This document shows, in pieces, positions 47,525-58,892 of a DNA stretch of 64,000 nt; position 1 is the first letter of the stretch, and each line of letters opens with the position of its first letter. The DNA is taken from NCBI GenBank assembly GCA_034766995.1, contig CM068318.1, positions 7,451,001 to 7,515,000 of the forward strand, given 5' to 3'. Under the pieces are notes generated by a model that was not told the DNA's origin, made no database searches, and saw only the letters and a list, made by a program, of their open reading frames with translations. Origin of the DNA: Acanthacorydalis orientalis (taxonomy: Eukaryota > Arthropoda > Insecta > Megaloptera > Corydalidae). A program made the position numbers and the translations under genes.

Positions 47525-48040
47525 AATAAAAATAAATATAAATTCTATTTTTTACAATTTATCTACAATCCATTAACTGGCACTTCATATTCATGTTTTT
47601 CATATTACAATTTACTTTTAGCAAATCATCCTCCACAAGTATAATAAAATAAACAATAAAAAATGAAATAACGCAGATAACATATTTTAATATTAATCTA
47701 TATTCAATTCAAACATGCAATACCTTATAATATGTAAATTTTTCAAATCGAAATGCATTTATTAAATACAAATCACTTCTGTAAGCTGTAAAAACATTTT
47801 ATAAGTTTTATCAAAAGGCTACCAAGATTAATCAGGAAAGGAATTTAGTTAAACACGAACTATAAAATGAAATCAATTCGATATAGAAATTTATTGACGT
47901 GAAATATTATTTTTATGATGAAGATTTGTTTTTACGACAACGCTTAATATCAAATTACTTTTTTAGAAAATGTTTCAGAAAATCATAAATTATGGACATT
48001 TAAATATATTCAACATTTGTTTTGATTCGGAATTTAAATA
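47521..48040. other. AT-rich spacer
   Basis: Nothing recognised. Confidence 0.55.
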
Positions 48041-48041
48041 G

Positions 48042-48074
<33 letters not shown>
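48041..48074. repeat. (AT)n microsatellite
   Basis: About 16 AT units. Confidence 0.96.
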
Positions 48075-48077
<3 letters not shown>

Positions 48078-48149
48078 TTTGTATTTGACGTTAATATATA
48101 AATAAATTATTTATTTTTATTCTCTAATATTGTTTTTTATTATTTAAAT

Positions 48150-48720
48150 ATAACATTTATTCAAAAATGTATATCACGTTACAAAACCAAATGTTGGAGT
48201 ACAATAACGACCGCATATGTATAAACGAAGATAAAACAAACATTATACAGAGGAAAAAATAACAGTACGGTTTTATGAAAATAAGAGAGCCGTAGTGAAT
48301 GACTTTAATAATAAAATGATAAATTTCCATTTTTGTTGCGACACAACGGCGAAATGGTATCATACGAAAATAATTAAAATACAAATTAATAAATAGAGTG
48401 AGATTCGTTGCGACAAGAGAAACATTTTATTGTACGTATTCTTTTGTTGTATCTAAACTTTGTAAATTAACACGACCGATACGAACATAGTCGCGGATAA
48501 TGAAATGTTAAACAATTGTTTATACAGAACAAAAGTCAAGTTTATTATTAAACGGGGGCACTGTGTAAACAATTCGCGTAGATGACAATTTGATTGGACT
48601 ATGAGACGGTGTGTTTTTGATCTTTTGTGTAACGTTTTATACTAACATCATTCGCTTTTGATATTTGCCTTGAATGAAATTAGTTTATTCGCAATGCTAT
48701 TAACAAATAAATCTTGTATA
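48150..48720. other. Moderately complex patch, unassigned
   Basis: More balanced composition with scattered CpGs (48200-48380, 48470-48630). The 75-codon reverse frame (48157-48384) has no domain. It contains an AACAATTGTT palindrome at about 48510. It could be a weak regulatory patch. Confidence 0.3.
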
Positions 48721-49384
48721 TCTTCAACAATATTTATCTTGTCTCGTTAGTTTTAAAAATGGATTTTTCATCATTTTTTTACAACAAATTCTAATTTATA
48801 TATCCGTTCAAATCTATATAATTATGTTGAACATTCATACCATCAATTATTCTCAGTTCAAAATATTTTAATAAAAAAAATATATATACATGGATTCTAC
48901 ATATTTTTCATTGAGGAAATAGAAAATAATATATTTTAAATGTCAAAATCTATAATTTATTTACTTATATCTTTTAAACTACTTAAACAGATTTTTTATA
49001 CAATTAAGTCTGATAAAAAAAACTTGTGATTATCTATAGAATAACGAAAAGAACAGTCAATGAACTTTAAAAGTAGTTCAGTTGTAAATCAGCTGCGTGA
49101 CAAAAAAGGCAAGATAAAAATAAAAGTAGGGCTTAAACATTTGCATTTTACATTCTATTTATTTAAAACAGCTTTTTATAATAAAGGAAACACCTTTTTT
49201 TAATTATAAAGAGTTTAAAACGATTTTACTTTTTTCTGTTGTAAGTTAATCTTGTTTAAAGGAATTCAATGAATTAATCGAAACGAATTTATTTTCACAA
49301 TCAATTAGAATATATTATCCTAATAGTGTTCGTCCTAGTGAATCATTTGAGTATCTATTTATCACGATTAGTTTTGGTTCTCTA
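48721..49384. other. AT-rich spacer
   Basis: Nothing recognised. Confidence 0.55.
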
Positions 49385-49515
49385 TTCTCAGTCAAGATTA
49401 TCAACAAGCTACCTAGGGATGAATCGAAAATTCAAACTGGTCTTGATAAATAAATATTTAAGTGGTTCATCAGGACTAACTAGGATAATAATTCAATAGG
49501 ATTATAAGTATAAGA
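49385..49515 (+). repeat. Interspersed repeat family B, copy 2
   Basis: Aligns with 25795-25920; see that entry for the shared blocks. Confidence 0.5.
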
Positions 49516-49599
49516 ACAAACAATTAGAACGTTAATAAGAAAACAGTCAATTATTATTTACAGTACAAGAATGGAAAGTCAGTACCGATTTTTTAATCA

Positions 49600-49740
49600 A
49601 ATGAATTCGATTTTCACCCCATACAAATTTCAAACAACAATTTTTTTCTGGTTAAAAATATTCAATGAATCATTATTGAACATGTTTGATTGTTGATTTC
49701 GATTACGATTCCATCATTTTTAAATCACAAGATTGAAGAA
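49600..49740 (-). repeat. Interspersed AT-rich repeat family A copy
   Basis: TTTTCACCCCATACAAATTT, TGGTTAAAAATATTCAATGA, ATCATTATTGAACATG and TTTGATTGTTGATTTCG in reverse family order. Confidence 0.6.
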
Positions 49741-50052
49741 AAATCTCTGAGCCTGTACTCAAATTTTTAAATAATCAAATTTGTTGCGTTTGCTATATTG
49801 GACTCTGAAGATAATTGAATTTATATTAAAATGCATATAGAAAATAAAAGTAGACCAAACAAATTATTTTAATTTTGATAGAGAAAAAAAATATTTTCGG
49901 TATTAATTTTTTTTTGAAAATGAATTTAGTTGCAATGCAAAATTGTTCTTGTAAATTATTTTCTAATTTATTAAAAAAGTAGAATATTTAGTGTTTTAAT
50001 CGATAATTGGAGGTAGACTTAGACGAAACGCAGTTATTTTAAATTGTTAACA

Positions 50053-50434
50053 AGATATGAATTCATTAAGAGTTGAAATTCATTTTTAAATCATTTCTGA
50101 ATAAAATCTAATGATACATAAGAAGTATTTAGAATACCAGATTCGAAATCTTATTTACTAATCAACAACCTAACGTTAAAGATTTTGGTTACTATCAAAT
50201 AGATTTATTATCTTCGTTATTTATTTTTCTCATTTATTCATCTGAATAATTCTCTCTTTGTCAAAGAATACATTAAAAAGCAATTTGGTAGTAACCAAAA
50301 TCTTTTCAGACCAGGTTGTTGGATAATAAATCAGTTTTTGAATCTGATATTTCATATATTAAAAAAAACATTTCATTATATTATACTTACAAATCATTTT
50401 AAGATCAATTTCAACTCTTAATGAATTCATATTT
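50053..50434. mobile_element. Foldback element with ~147-bp inverted arms
   Basis: The left arm (50053-50199) and right arm (50283-50434) are imperfect reverse complements along their whole length. Matching pairs include ATATGAATTCATTAAGAGTT with the end AACTCTTAATGAATTCATAT, CAACAACCTAACGTTAAAGA with TCTTTTCAGACCAGGTTGTT (diverged), and GATTTTGGTTACTATCAAAT with ATTTGGTAGTAACCAAAATC. The loop of about 83 bp has no coding capacity. The structure is that of a long-TIR MITE or foldback transposon. It is unrelated in sequence to the three hairpin MITEs. I see only one copy in this window. Confidence 0.85.
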
Positions 50435-50830
50435 TGTATATACTTTAATTACAAAAAATACGACAGCAATTTATAAAAAAAATTAAAATGAAAAAAATGA
50501 TAACAACGATATTAATATTAGAAAAAAGTAACAAAATAAAGGTAATTACCTGTTTAAACACAGAGAGATGTAGAAAGAGATTAATTTTTTTATTCAATTT
50601 GAAACAGTTTATTACAGAAAATTTGTTAGAGATAATCATTTGGTAAATAATTATTTAAAATAAAAATAATAATATACATAATATATAAAATTCAATCCGA
50701 AATATTGGCCTGAATGTATCTTTTTTTAATTAATCTTTTTGGATATGGTTTTTTATTTTTTAACGCTTAATTTATGAAAAAAATATGACCTTGTGGTAAT
50801 TTTTAATAATAAACTAGTTGTGAGTTTTAT
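50435..50830. other. AT-rich spacer
   Basis: Nothing recognised. Confidence 0.5.
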
Positions 50831-50945
50831 CTCTTTCTTTCTCTCTCTCTCTCTCTATATATATACATACATGATATTTATGATTAATCATTAAAGGTTG
50901 TAGTAAAGTAGTTTATATATAAGAGATTATTTATTATTTTAAATA

Positions 50946-50976
<31 letters not shown>

Positions 50977-50991
50977 TGTTTGTGTGTTCAT
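50831..50991. repeat. (TC)n-(TA)n and (AT)n microsatellites
   Basis: TC repeats pass into TATATACATACATGA (50831-50874). A second AT array lies at 50949-50978, followed by GTTTGTGTGTTC. Confidence 0.93.
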
Positions 50992-51699
50992 ATATCTATC
51001 ATACAATTCTTATACGTTTCTATGTGAGTATGCATGTGGATACCGCTTCAACAATTTACTTCATTATTTCAGAATACAAAAAACCTCTAATAGATCTTGG
51101 AATAAATAAATAATGTATAAAAAAACTCGACCTGATAATTAATTAAGCCGTTGTTATTGCTACTGATTAATTTCATACATGTTCGAAATGAGACAAGATT
51201 GATGTATTTCCGCTGACGACATGTGTGATTGTGGTCTTTATCTCACCGAAGTGTAGATCAGATTACAATTTCGTATCAGTTTACAGCTTCCAGATTGTGT
51301 GGTTTTGATAATTTATTTTATCACGCGATTTAGCTATTAATTCGACAGATAAAAACAATTTAAACACAGGATTCGATACCCATTTTGATAGTTTATTAGA
51401 TTTAGTGCACAGACCTTGAACAAAACGTATAAAAATTTTGTATTATATGTTATAAAAATTAATTTATTTTAACTAAAATATATGTTTGAGTGTCGTAATG
51501 GTTGTATTTGCCATATGCTTTTTTAATAGTTCTAAGTATTTATAATTCGAATAAAAGATGACAAAGGTTAGGTGTTTTAAGAAATTGTTATTTTTTGGGT
51601 TTTAAGTGATTAAAATCAAATTAATGAATTTTTAATAAAACCTTATTTCATAGAAATTGATTTCAATCCAGAAAAAAATTAATCTAACAAAAGCATAAT
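50992..51699. other. AT-rich spacer
   Basis: Nothing recognised. Between 51180 and 51420 the composition is more balanced, without defined motifs. Confidence 0.5.

Positions 51700-51735
<36 letters not shown>
51700..51735. repeat. (AT)n microsatellite
   Basis: About 17 AT units. Confidence 0.97.
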
Positions 51736-51741
<6 letters not shown>

Positions 51742-52430
51742 ATGATATCATCAGTCTGTTACCTATGCTATTATATAAGTACATTCAATATCAAGCATAA
51801 CATGTCTTTTGTTACAAAAGTTTAGCTTATAGTATTTGTTTTCAAGATGGTAAATATTATATTTAATATTTCAACGTGTATGGGGTTATTTTATTTATTT
51901 TTATCGTTATTCGTAGCAGTAAAATAATAAAAATCACAAAAATAGTTCCGATATTATGACTTAATTGACTTTCACAAATTAATTCACTTTTCAGTTTACA
52001 AACGACACTAAAATCTGAGGATGTCTTAAAAACTGAAATAAGTATTGAAAAAGTGTTTAGTCAAGCCTTAAATCACCAGGACAATCAGATGATCATAGAT
52101 ACAAAAATAGACAATTATAACTTTATAATTACAAATTATTAACAGTGACTTTTTTTAGGAACAATAAGATATTTAAAAATTTTAATTTTATGTATTTTTC
52201 AATCCATATCTTTCAAGAATATTTTTAAATAGGAAAAAGTGAGCTTTTTTGTGCAGATCATACCAAACAATTTATTTTAAGAAAAATTCGTGTTGTCTGT
52301 TAAAAACTTTTTTATTCTAAGAAAAGGACATTGTATTAAGGAAATCAAAAACATACTTTTTGAATAAATTTGTCAACACATATAAAATATGACATTTTAA
52401 ATAAAAAAAAGTAAATAGAATATCGATTCA
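51736..52430. other. AT-rich spacer
   Basis: Nothing recognised. Confidence 0.55.
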
Positions 52431-52650
52431 TATTTTTGATTGTTCTTTATGTGTATTTCAATGACAATGCCGTCATCTTCAGTAAGATATAGAAAAAACT
52501 GAGATCTGAATTTTTCTGTATATTACCTCTGAGAATAATGGTATCGCCATCAAAATACATGTAAATAATAATAAAAAATATTCAATTATTCAACATTTTT
52601 AACAAAAAAAAATATGATTTAATTATGAATAAAAAATTCATCTATGAAAA
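52430..52650. repeat. Two facing fragments of interspersed family A
   Basis: A reverse fragment with the left module (GATTGTTCTTTATGTGTATT, TCAATGACAATGCCGTCATC, TTCAGTAAGATATAG) is followed by a forward fragment (AATATTCAATTATTCAACAT, AATTCATCTATGAAAATCG). It extends the family consensus leftward to a conserved GATGACGGCATTGTCAT-type block. Confidence 0.55.
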
Positions 52651-53152
52651 TCGTTTGCATATTTTTAACAAATAAAAAATGTTTACATTGAAATATTTGT
52701 TCATCTGACTTCTGACATATTTTCCATACATAAACTTACAAATAGATTTTCAAATCAACAACAATTATGTATGAATCGAAATAAATATATTATTAGAAAT
52801 AGGAGACATAAACATGCTAACAATCTAATAACATTTTAAACATTTATATTAAACTTTTTATAGAATGTTCAAGAATTCCTTTCAAAACGAAACTATTTTT
52901 CATATGACATGAAAGTCATATCAGAAATAGCTTAGTCTCGTAAACTCGTGTACAATAAGGCAGTATATTGTGCGATTGAGTTCCTATGAACACTTTTATT
53001 CGTTTTATTAAATAATCTGTTCTGAATTTTATAAAACATTTCATGAAATAAAAATAATACACTTAAACATTAATTATTAGGGGATAATTTGAAAAAAGCT
53101 AGAGCAATCTAATTTTAATACAATTAGGAAAGTTATTAAAATTTAAAATATT

Positions 53153-53155
<3 letters not shown>
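52651..53155. other. AT-rich spacer
   Basis: Nothing recognised. Confidence 0.55.

Positions 53156-53196
<41 letters not shown>
53156..53196. repeat. (AT)n microsatellite
   Basis: About 19 AT units. Confidence 0.97.
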
Positions 53197-53198
<2 letters not shown>

Positions 53199-54340
53199 TT
53201 TGTTTATGTGTATATTTCCTTCAGTTTATTTAAGATAAAATGTATCAAATATTTGCAAAGAACAGATTTGTAAGAAGATCAAATATCGTGTCTCATGTTT
53301 GCATATGCAGACCACTTGATATAAACGCTTCAAGGCACAGCCACTTTGAAATCGTGCTCCCGAGTCGTTCTTCAGTATTACAAACTGCTGATCTTTATAA
53401 TTAATTGCATCGTACTGAATAGTTCTCAGAATATCGAAATTTGTATACTGTTTTATTGATCCAAACAAGTAAAATATACTTATATGTAAATAATTATGGC
53501 GTTTATACATTTTATAATTTTATACAATTTTATTTTCAAGAAGATATCCGTCTCGGTTATGTTCAAGTATAATGCATAAATGTGCTTTAAAGATATTTGA
53601 TGTAACTTCTAAGTAGATAACGTAATTGGAATATGTGAATGCAATTCTTATGTTTTCATGGATACGGTTGAGGATTTATTTCTCTGTGTAAGCTTTTAGT
53701 ACAGGTAAATACAGACTAACAAACTTCATCCTAGAAGGATGCCTTAGGGAAAACGGAATTGTTATTGAAGCCGTAACACAACGCGGAAATAATTTATTGG
53801 AGAGAGTTAGAATTTCAGATAGTTGAACTTTGAAATACGTAGAAGTCGAAAATGGAAATGACTTGTATTTTATCTAATCTATTTATAATGTTATTGTACT
53901 ATTAATTAATTTGTTTTTTTCTTGATAAACCATTCTAATTTTAACATTTAAATAATTATTTACTACTAATGGGAATTCAAGTAGATTTACTCATTAAAAT
54001 ATTTTTTTCTTTAACTAAGTAATTATACTTTAATAAATCAACTTTTAATTTATCCCATAAAGTACAATCTTTCAAATCAAAAATGTTCAATAATTAAATT
54101 TGTTGTATCCATTTTTTAATTAATCGATTCGTAAATTTTAAATGATGTAGCGTACAGGAGAAAATAATTATATTAAAAAAATCGTTCTTCACTTTCTAAT
54201 AAACTGGGTTATTATCCAGTGTATTTAAAATTTGCCTTTGTAACAGTGAGTATTTTCTATCGTTGCTTAAGCATATTTTGATGATATTTCCATCATTCTC
54301 TGAGTTTTGTAAGATTTTTCTGTACCTTAACGTTTTTAAA
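53197..54340. other. AT-rich stretch with a moderately complex middle
   Basis: No gene is recognised. The 94-codon reverse frame (53226-53510) has mixed amino-acid composition but no domain, and no splice context supports it. A family A fragment may lie at 54045-54110. Confidence 0.45.
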
Positions 54341-54400
54341 ATGATATCAAAATGTGCATAAGCAACAATCAAATAATTAATGTTACAAAAAACGCTGCAC
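54340..54400 (+). repeat. Interspersed family A fragment interrupted by a mariner
   Basis: GATATCAAAATGTGCATAAG and CAACAATCAAATAATTAATG match the left module at 60775-60810. The copy stops where the transposon end begins at 54402. Confidence 0.55.
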
Positions 54401-54401
54401 A

Positions 54402-54630
54402 TACGAGGGCGATTCAAAAAATCAATAGGAGTGAATAGAAAGACAATAGTTAGGAAATTAAAATTATTTTTTTTCAATATAATCTCCCGTAAGGTAAATA
54501 CATTTCATCCTCAAACTTTTACAGACCGCTAATCAAGGCTATCACTTCAAGAAAAAAATTTTTCAAGTCTTCTCAACGCCATCTATAAGTCACTTCTACG
54601 AATTTTTTGAAACCCTCTCGTAATAGTGAA
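54402..54630 (-). pseudogene. Second type of mariner-like element: 3' end and C-terminal codons
   Basis: The terminus TACGAGGGCGATTCAAAAAA is of the CGAGGGYGRTTCAAAAAG type found on a distinct mariner lineage (family knowledge). On the minus strand, before it, one can read the decayed end of a transposase: EGFKKFVEVTYRWR, a stop, EDLKNFF and DEMYLPYGRLYWKK. This fits the usual last residues (a Trp-rich segment, then G-x-Y-(V/I)-E-K). Stops and frame breaks show it is dead. The 5' part is not recognisable beyond about 54630. Confidence 0.6.
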
Positions 54631-55190
54631 TATCAATGAGCTAAGACAAGAAAAGCTAATGATTTTAGCGATCTAAGTCACGGGTCTCAGTGCTCGGTGT
54701 TTGCGTTGCAGGAGTAATGTCATCTGGCTAGACAACAAATAATAAGAAAGTAAAAATGTATAAAAAAACATCAAGTCGTTCTAAATAAAAAGATTTCTGT
54801 TAAAAGAAGAAACAGAAATGGATACATGTTAAATAAACCTATTTTTAATAGCACGTTTAAAATAAGTAACTTTTAGATAGATTGTGCAACAAATCAATTT
54901 TTAAAGTCAGTTAGAATTCTTTTTAACATTATTTGTTCCTCGCATGATACACAATTCAAAATTAAATTTATGAAACGGCTTATTAAAAAAGAATTACAAA
55001 GAATATCGATTGATTTGAAAAAAGATAAAATCGAAAAAAAAGCAGATAAGTGAAAAATAATAACGGGTAGATTATCTATTTCATCCCTATGTTTATGTTG
55101 TATTATAAAGGAAAATATTGACCGTATCGTTACACCAAAAAAAAAACAGTGTTGTTAAAAAGAAACATCTCTCATAATTCAATAACGAAC
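54631..55190. other. AT-rich spacer
   Basis: Nothing certain. More of the mariner-like element may extend to about 54740, but I cannot align it. Confidence 0.45.
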
Positions 55191-55600
55191 ATTTCATCGC
55201 GGTGTCTTCTGCAACATGCACTTCCACTATCGTTCCCGAGACGTTGGTTTGACTACGGCCGTCGTATAAATCCCGTCGACAGAATATACTGAAATTATCT
55301 CGCATCAGCTCTTAACGCAACACGGATGCATGTGTGTAAACGAAATAAGCCAACGTGGCAGGAGTGCTCCGGGAACTGACTATGTGTTATGTTCATTATC
55401 TTTTACGTACGTAGAAGTATGTCTTAGACGATGTTGAGATTCATAACGTTTGAGTACTAAACGCTCGAGGATACGGTGTACTTGTACAAACACATCCGTA
55501 TACATACCTCGAACAAACAAATAAGTAAAATGATAACGACATGTGTGTACGTATTTGTCATGTTTGAAAATTAATCTCATAAAATATGTGCCATAAAAAT
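55190..55600. promoter_or_regulatory. CpG-rich patch 8
   Basis: GC/CpG-richer block (CATCGCGGTGTCTTCTGCAA, GTTCCCGAGACGTTGG, TACGGCCGTCGTATAAATCC). TATAAAT occurs at 55265 on the plus strand with no clear initiator. Reverse frames of 70 and 66 codons (55093-55305 and 55380-55580) have no domain. Candidate regulatory or exon-bearing patch. Confidence 0.35.
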
Positions 55601-56817
55601 CTAAAATTACTAGTTAAATTGCGATAAAATATTTTCTACTTATACTGGTTTAAAGTGTTGACATATTCTCAGAATGATTAACAATATGATGATGATAATT
55701 TGAATATAATATATTAATATTCAAAATAATATCAGCACGCAAATCATGTACATAAATTTGTAAAAAATGGTATATTTTTATGTATGTACATTTATGTATA
55801 TTATATGAATATATATTTTTATAAATCAACTGAAAATATTAAATAATACATTTACTGTTTATTTAATTCCAAATTAAATGATATTTTAGGAAATTATATA
55901 ATTCAGATTATCGTTCTAATTATAATAAAAAAATATCTAATTCAATTAACCGAACACAATTGAGTACATTGAATTTTCTGGCGAGTTCGTGCCGATTTCT
56001 AATAAATGTCGTTTTACAACCACCATTATTTAACTTCATTAAATAAAATCACGTTTTATATATAAGAGTAAATCTATTATAGCATTTTGAAATTAGTTTC
56101 AAATATGAGCGACAAACAATTGCAGTGGGAGAAAATAAAGGAAATTTTATACATTTAACGTCCATGCTTTTGAAGAAAACAATCGTATAATTGGTAGTAA
56201 GGAATGTGGGTATAATTTATAAGAAAATCATTATATTTGAAATTCGTTATAAGTAGCTATTAATGTTTGTGAAAATCAGTGTGACCTGAAAATCTTATTT
56301 AATACGGTTAGTTTATTTTTTCAATTATATGTATCAATAAACTGGTATTTTATTTAAATGCTAATTTAGTATCAAAATTATTATTTGAATTAAAAAAGTA
56401 GAGGTGTATCTCGATCCGAAATTATGTTTATAGAAAATGGGTTTATATCCCAAATTGATTGTTCTTCTGTTTTTTTTCTGTTTTTCATAAATTTATTTAT
56501 ACTTTTTGTTATATTTGAGTAATTGTAAAAATAAAGAGAAATTTTTAAGACGAACAATTTAAAATTTTAATTTTAATGAGCGTCTAACCAGACGATTTAC
56601 GAGATAATTCAATAGAGAACATATAAGAGATAATGGAAAATTAGTTCAAGAAAATATTTAAAGCATAATAGACCTAAAAGAAATCTCAGCCAATAATACA
56701 GTCATGACAGGATATCAGATGAAATGCTTTCAAAAAAATTCTTTTGTACACAACAACAGAACATTGATGTCGAGAAATATCTAGGTGTTATTGTAACAAC
56801 GAAGCTCAATGAATATA
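55601..56817. other. AT-rich spacer
   Basis: Nothing recognised. Confidence 0.55.
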
Positions 56818-56824
56818 CACACAT

Positions 56825-56897
<73 letters not shown>

Positions 56898-56904
56898 ATA
56901 TATA
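56818..56904. repeat. Compound (AT)n-(AC)n-(AT)n microsatellite
   Basis: AT run, ACACACACACA, then about 18 AT units. The frames of 65-73 codons on both strands are Tyr-Ile artefacts. Confidence 0.96.
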
Positions 56905-57203
56905 CTTCCTTTCAGATGTCATCCATTTAGTTTCATTTAGTATTATGGAAGATAATATTTCCTTAAGGTTAATTAAAATTATAATTTGATATCTGTCCGT
57001 GAATAATTTTAAAAATTGACAAATAATAAAATAAAAAGATTTCAATTTTTCAAATATATTAATAATTCGAAAAAAATGTTAATAATGCTAATAGTACATT
57101 AATATTTTAGTATAAAAATATTATTATATTTTAATAAGAATAAACATTTCTTGATAAAGGTATTTATCTCAAATTAAAAAAAAAACAAATTTATAAACAA
57201 AAT

Positions 57204-57206
<3 letters not shown>
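56905..57206. other. AT-rich spacer
   Basis: Nothing recognised. Confidence 0.55.

Positions 57207-57238
<32 letters not shown>
57207..57238. repeat. (AT)n microsatellite abutting a mariner terminus
   Basis: About 16 AT units running directly into the transposon end TTAGGTGTACAAATTAATTT at 57239, as at 16383-16448. Confidence 0.97.
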
Positions 57239-57242
<4 letters not shown>

Positions 57243-57606
57243 GTGTACAAATTAATTTGGTGCCATTTCTATAGGAAAAGAATCTTTACAGGAAAATGGA
57301 ATACATTTCAAATCTCAAAATATCCCCCATTATTTCATATAACTTTGATCTATCTGTCGGTGTTCTCTTGTTGAAAAAGATGGCTATTTTGGGTCGATGA
57401 AGTCGAATAGCATTTTCGGACCTCATTCACTGTTGCATGCTTTATGTGTTGTAACACCTTCCCACAAAGCTGAACAAATCATTCCCGTGGCTTCGGTAGC
57501 ATTTTTTTAAACTGGAATGCGAAAGGTATCCTATAATATATTGTTCTTCAGACCCCATCGTGTTTACTACTGTTTTGTGAAGTTATGCCAACTGTTTGGC
57601 CAATAT
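57239..57606 (-). pseudogene. Third mariner type (mauritiana-like end), internally deleted transposase
   Basis: The 3' terminus TTAGGTGTACAAATTAATTT is of the AGGTGTACAA class. On the minus strand the frame KNATEATGMICSALWEGVTT followed by HKACNSE matches the first helix-turn-helix of mauritiana/cecropia-type transposases (KNATEA...MIC pattern). In another frame, LFQQENTDR...NNGGYFEI matches the extreme C-terminus. Everything between, including the catalytic DDD domain, is deleted. At the 5' side the element ends at about 57606 in another (AT)n run, with no opposite inverted repeat. Confidence 0.75.
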
Positions 57607-57736
57607 GTATATATATATATAGTCTTTAAATGTTAAGTTTGAACTTCAAAATGTTAAAACGATGAGAAAATACATGTTTAATTTAGTAGTGTTATGACTG
57701 ATTCAATTTCAAGTCACAGAATTAATTTTAACAACT

Positions 57737-57759
57737 TATATATATATATATATATAAAC

Positions 57760-57813
<54 letters not shown>

Positions 57814-57819
57814 ACATAT

Positions 57820-57884
<65 letters not shown>
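57737..57884. repeat. Long compound (AT)n-(AC)n block
   Basis: Four AT runs with ATAAACATA, ACATA and a (CA)n segment. The 69-codon reverse frame over it is an artefact. Confidence 0.97.
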
Positions 57885-57886
<2 letters not shown>

Positions 57887-58220
57887 AGTACATTAAGTAC
57901 GTGTGTGTGCAAATATCGAGTTTGTGTGTATGTTAATAACTGCAATTATCGTCGTACATATTCAAATTTCATTATCGTAATTAAAGTATCAATTCTTATC
58001 TGAAATATAGATCAGTTACTGTAATACGAAATTATACGTTCAAGGTGCTTGTTACTTTTTTTACGCGAAGCAATTTAATATAATTACTGGTAATAAAGTG
58101 GCAAGTTCAATGTCGTTTTGTAATAACAACAAATCAAATTTTTTGTTGTGTTTTAATTGTTTGATATTTGAATAATTATTGTAAAAGTAACTCACAGATG
58201 GAATAAATAAATTGTCACTA

Positions 58221-58221
<1 letters not shown>
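57885..58221. other. AT-rich spacer
   Basis: Nothing recognised. Confidence 0.55.

Positions 58222-58292
<71 letters not shown>
58222..58292. repeat. (AT)n-(GA)n microsatellite
   Basis: About 21 AT units followed by about 14 GA units. Confidence 0.97.
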
Positions 58293-58294
<2 letters not shown>

Positions 58295-58680
58295 TACAGT
58301 ATAAAAATGTGTAAATTTGTCTACAGATCTGCGTACACTGAATATTCTATTATCGAGTAGATTAAATGACTAAAACGCAATGATTTTAATAGAAGTTTTA
58401 TGTTTTAAAACTTGATAAAGAGACACTAAGACATACGAGTGGGAATAACAAAGTTGTGGCGTTAATTCAATAAACATGTCTGAGGCTCGGATAATAGTTT
58501 GCAGTTCATTTTTAATTCATTAGTTATCTGACACTTTTCTTCAAGCTTTTGGAAACTTTGACGAATAAAGTTTATACTGGTTTATATATATATGTACTTT
58601 TATTTATATACATACATACAGATACGTACACGCAAGTAGTTATAAATATGTAGGTATATGTTAATGTAAGTTGTAATATA

Positions 58681-58892
58681 TATATAAACAGAGAGTGAGT
58701 ATTGTATTTTGGACATACAGTAAACTACTTACTAGAATGATTAAATAAATATAGTCTAAGCATGAAATATTTATATATATATATATATATATATATAAAC
58801 AGAGAATGATTATTGTATTTTGGACATACAGTAAATTACTACTACTTACTAGAATGATTAAATAAATAAAGTCTTTAAGCATGAAAAATATT
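58681..58892. repeat. Tandem duplication of ~90-bp unit split by (AT)n
   Basis: Unit 1 (58681-58772) and unit 2 (58792-58892) both read AAACAGAGARTGAKTATTGT, TTTTGGACATACAGTAAA, TACTTACTAGAATGATTAAA, TAAATAWAGTCT...AAGCATGAAA. They differ by few substitutions plus small insertions (extra ACT/CTA triplets, TT). An (AT)n run lies between the units and another AT run precedes unit 1. Confidence 0.9.

Noticed and set aside
53226..53510. 94-codon reverse frame of mixed composition
   Set aside because: No family resemblance, no flanking splice signals and a length within chance for 64 kb of six-frame sequence.
55265..55271. TATAAAT in CpG patch 8 as a promoter
   Set aside because: No initiator at the proper distance and no donor downstream. 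TATAAAT is common in this AT-rich background.
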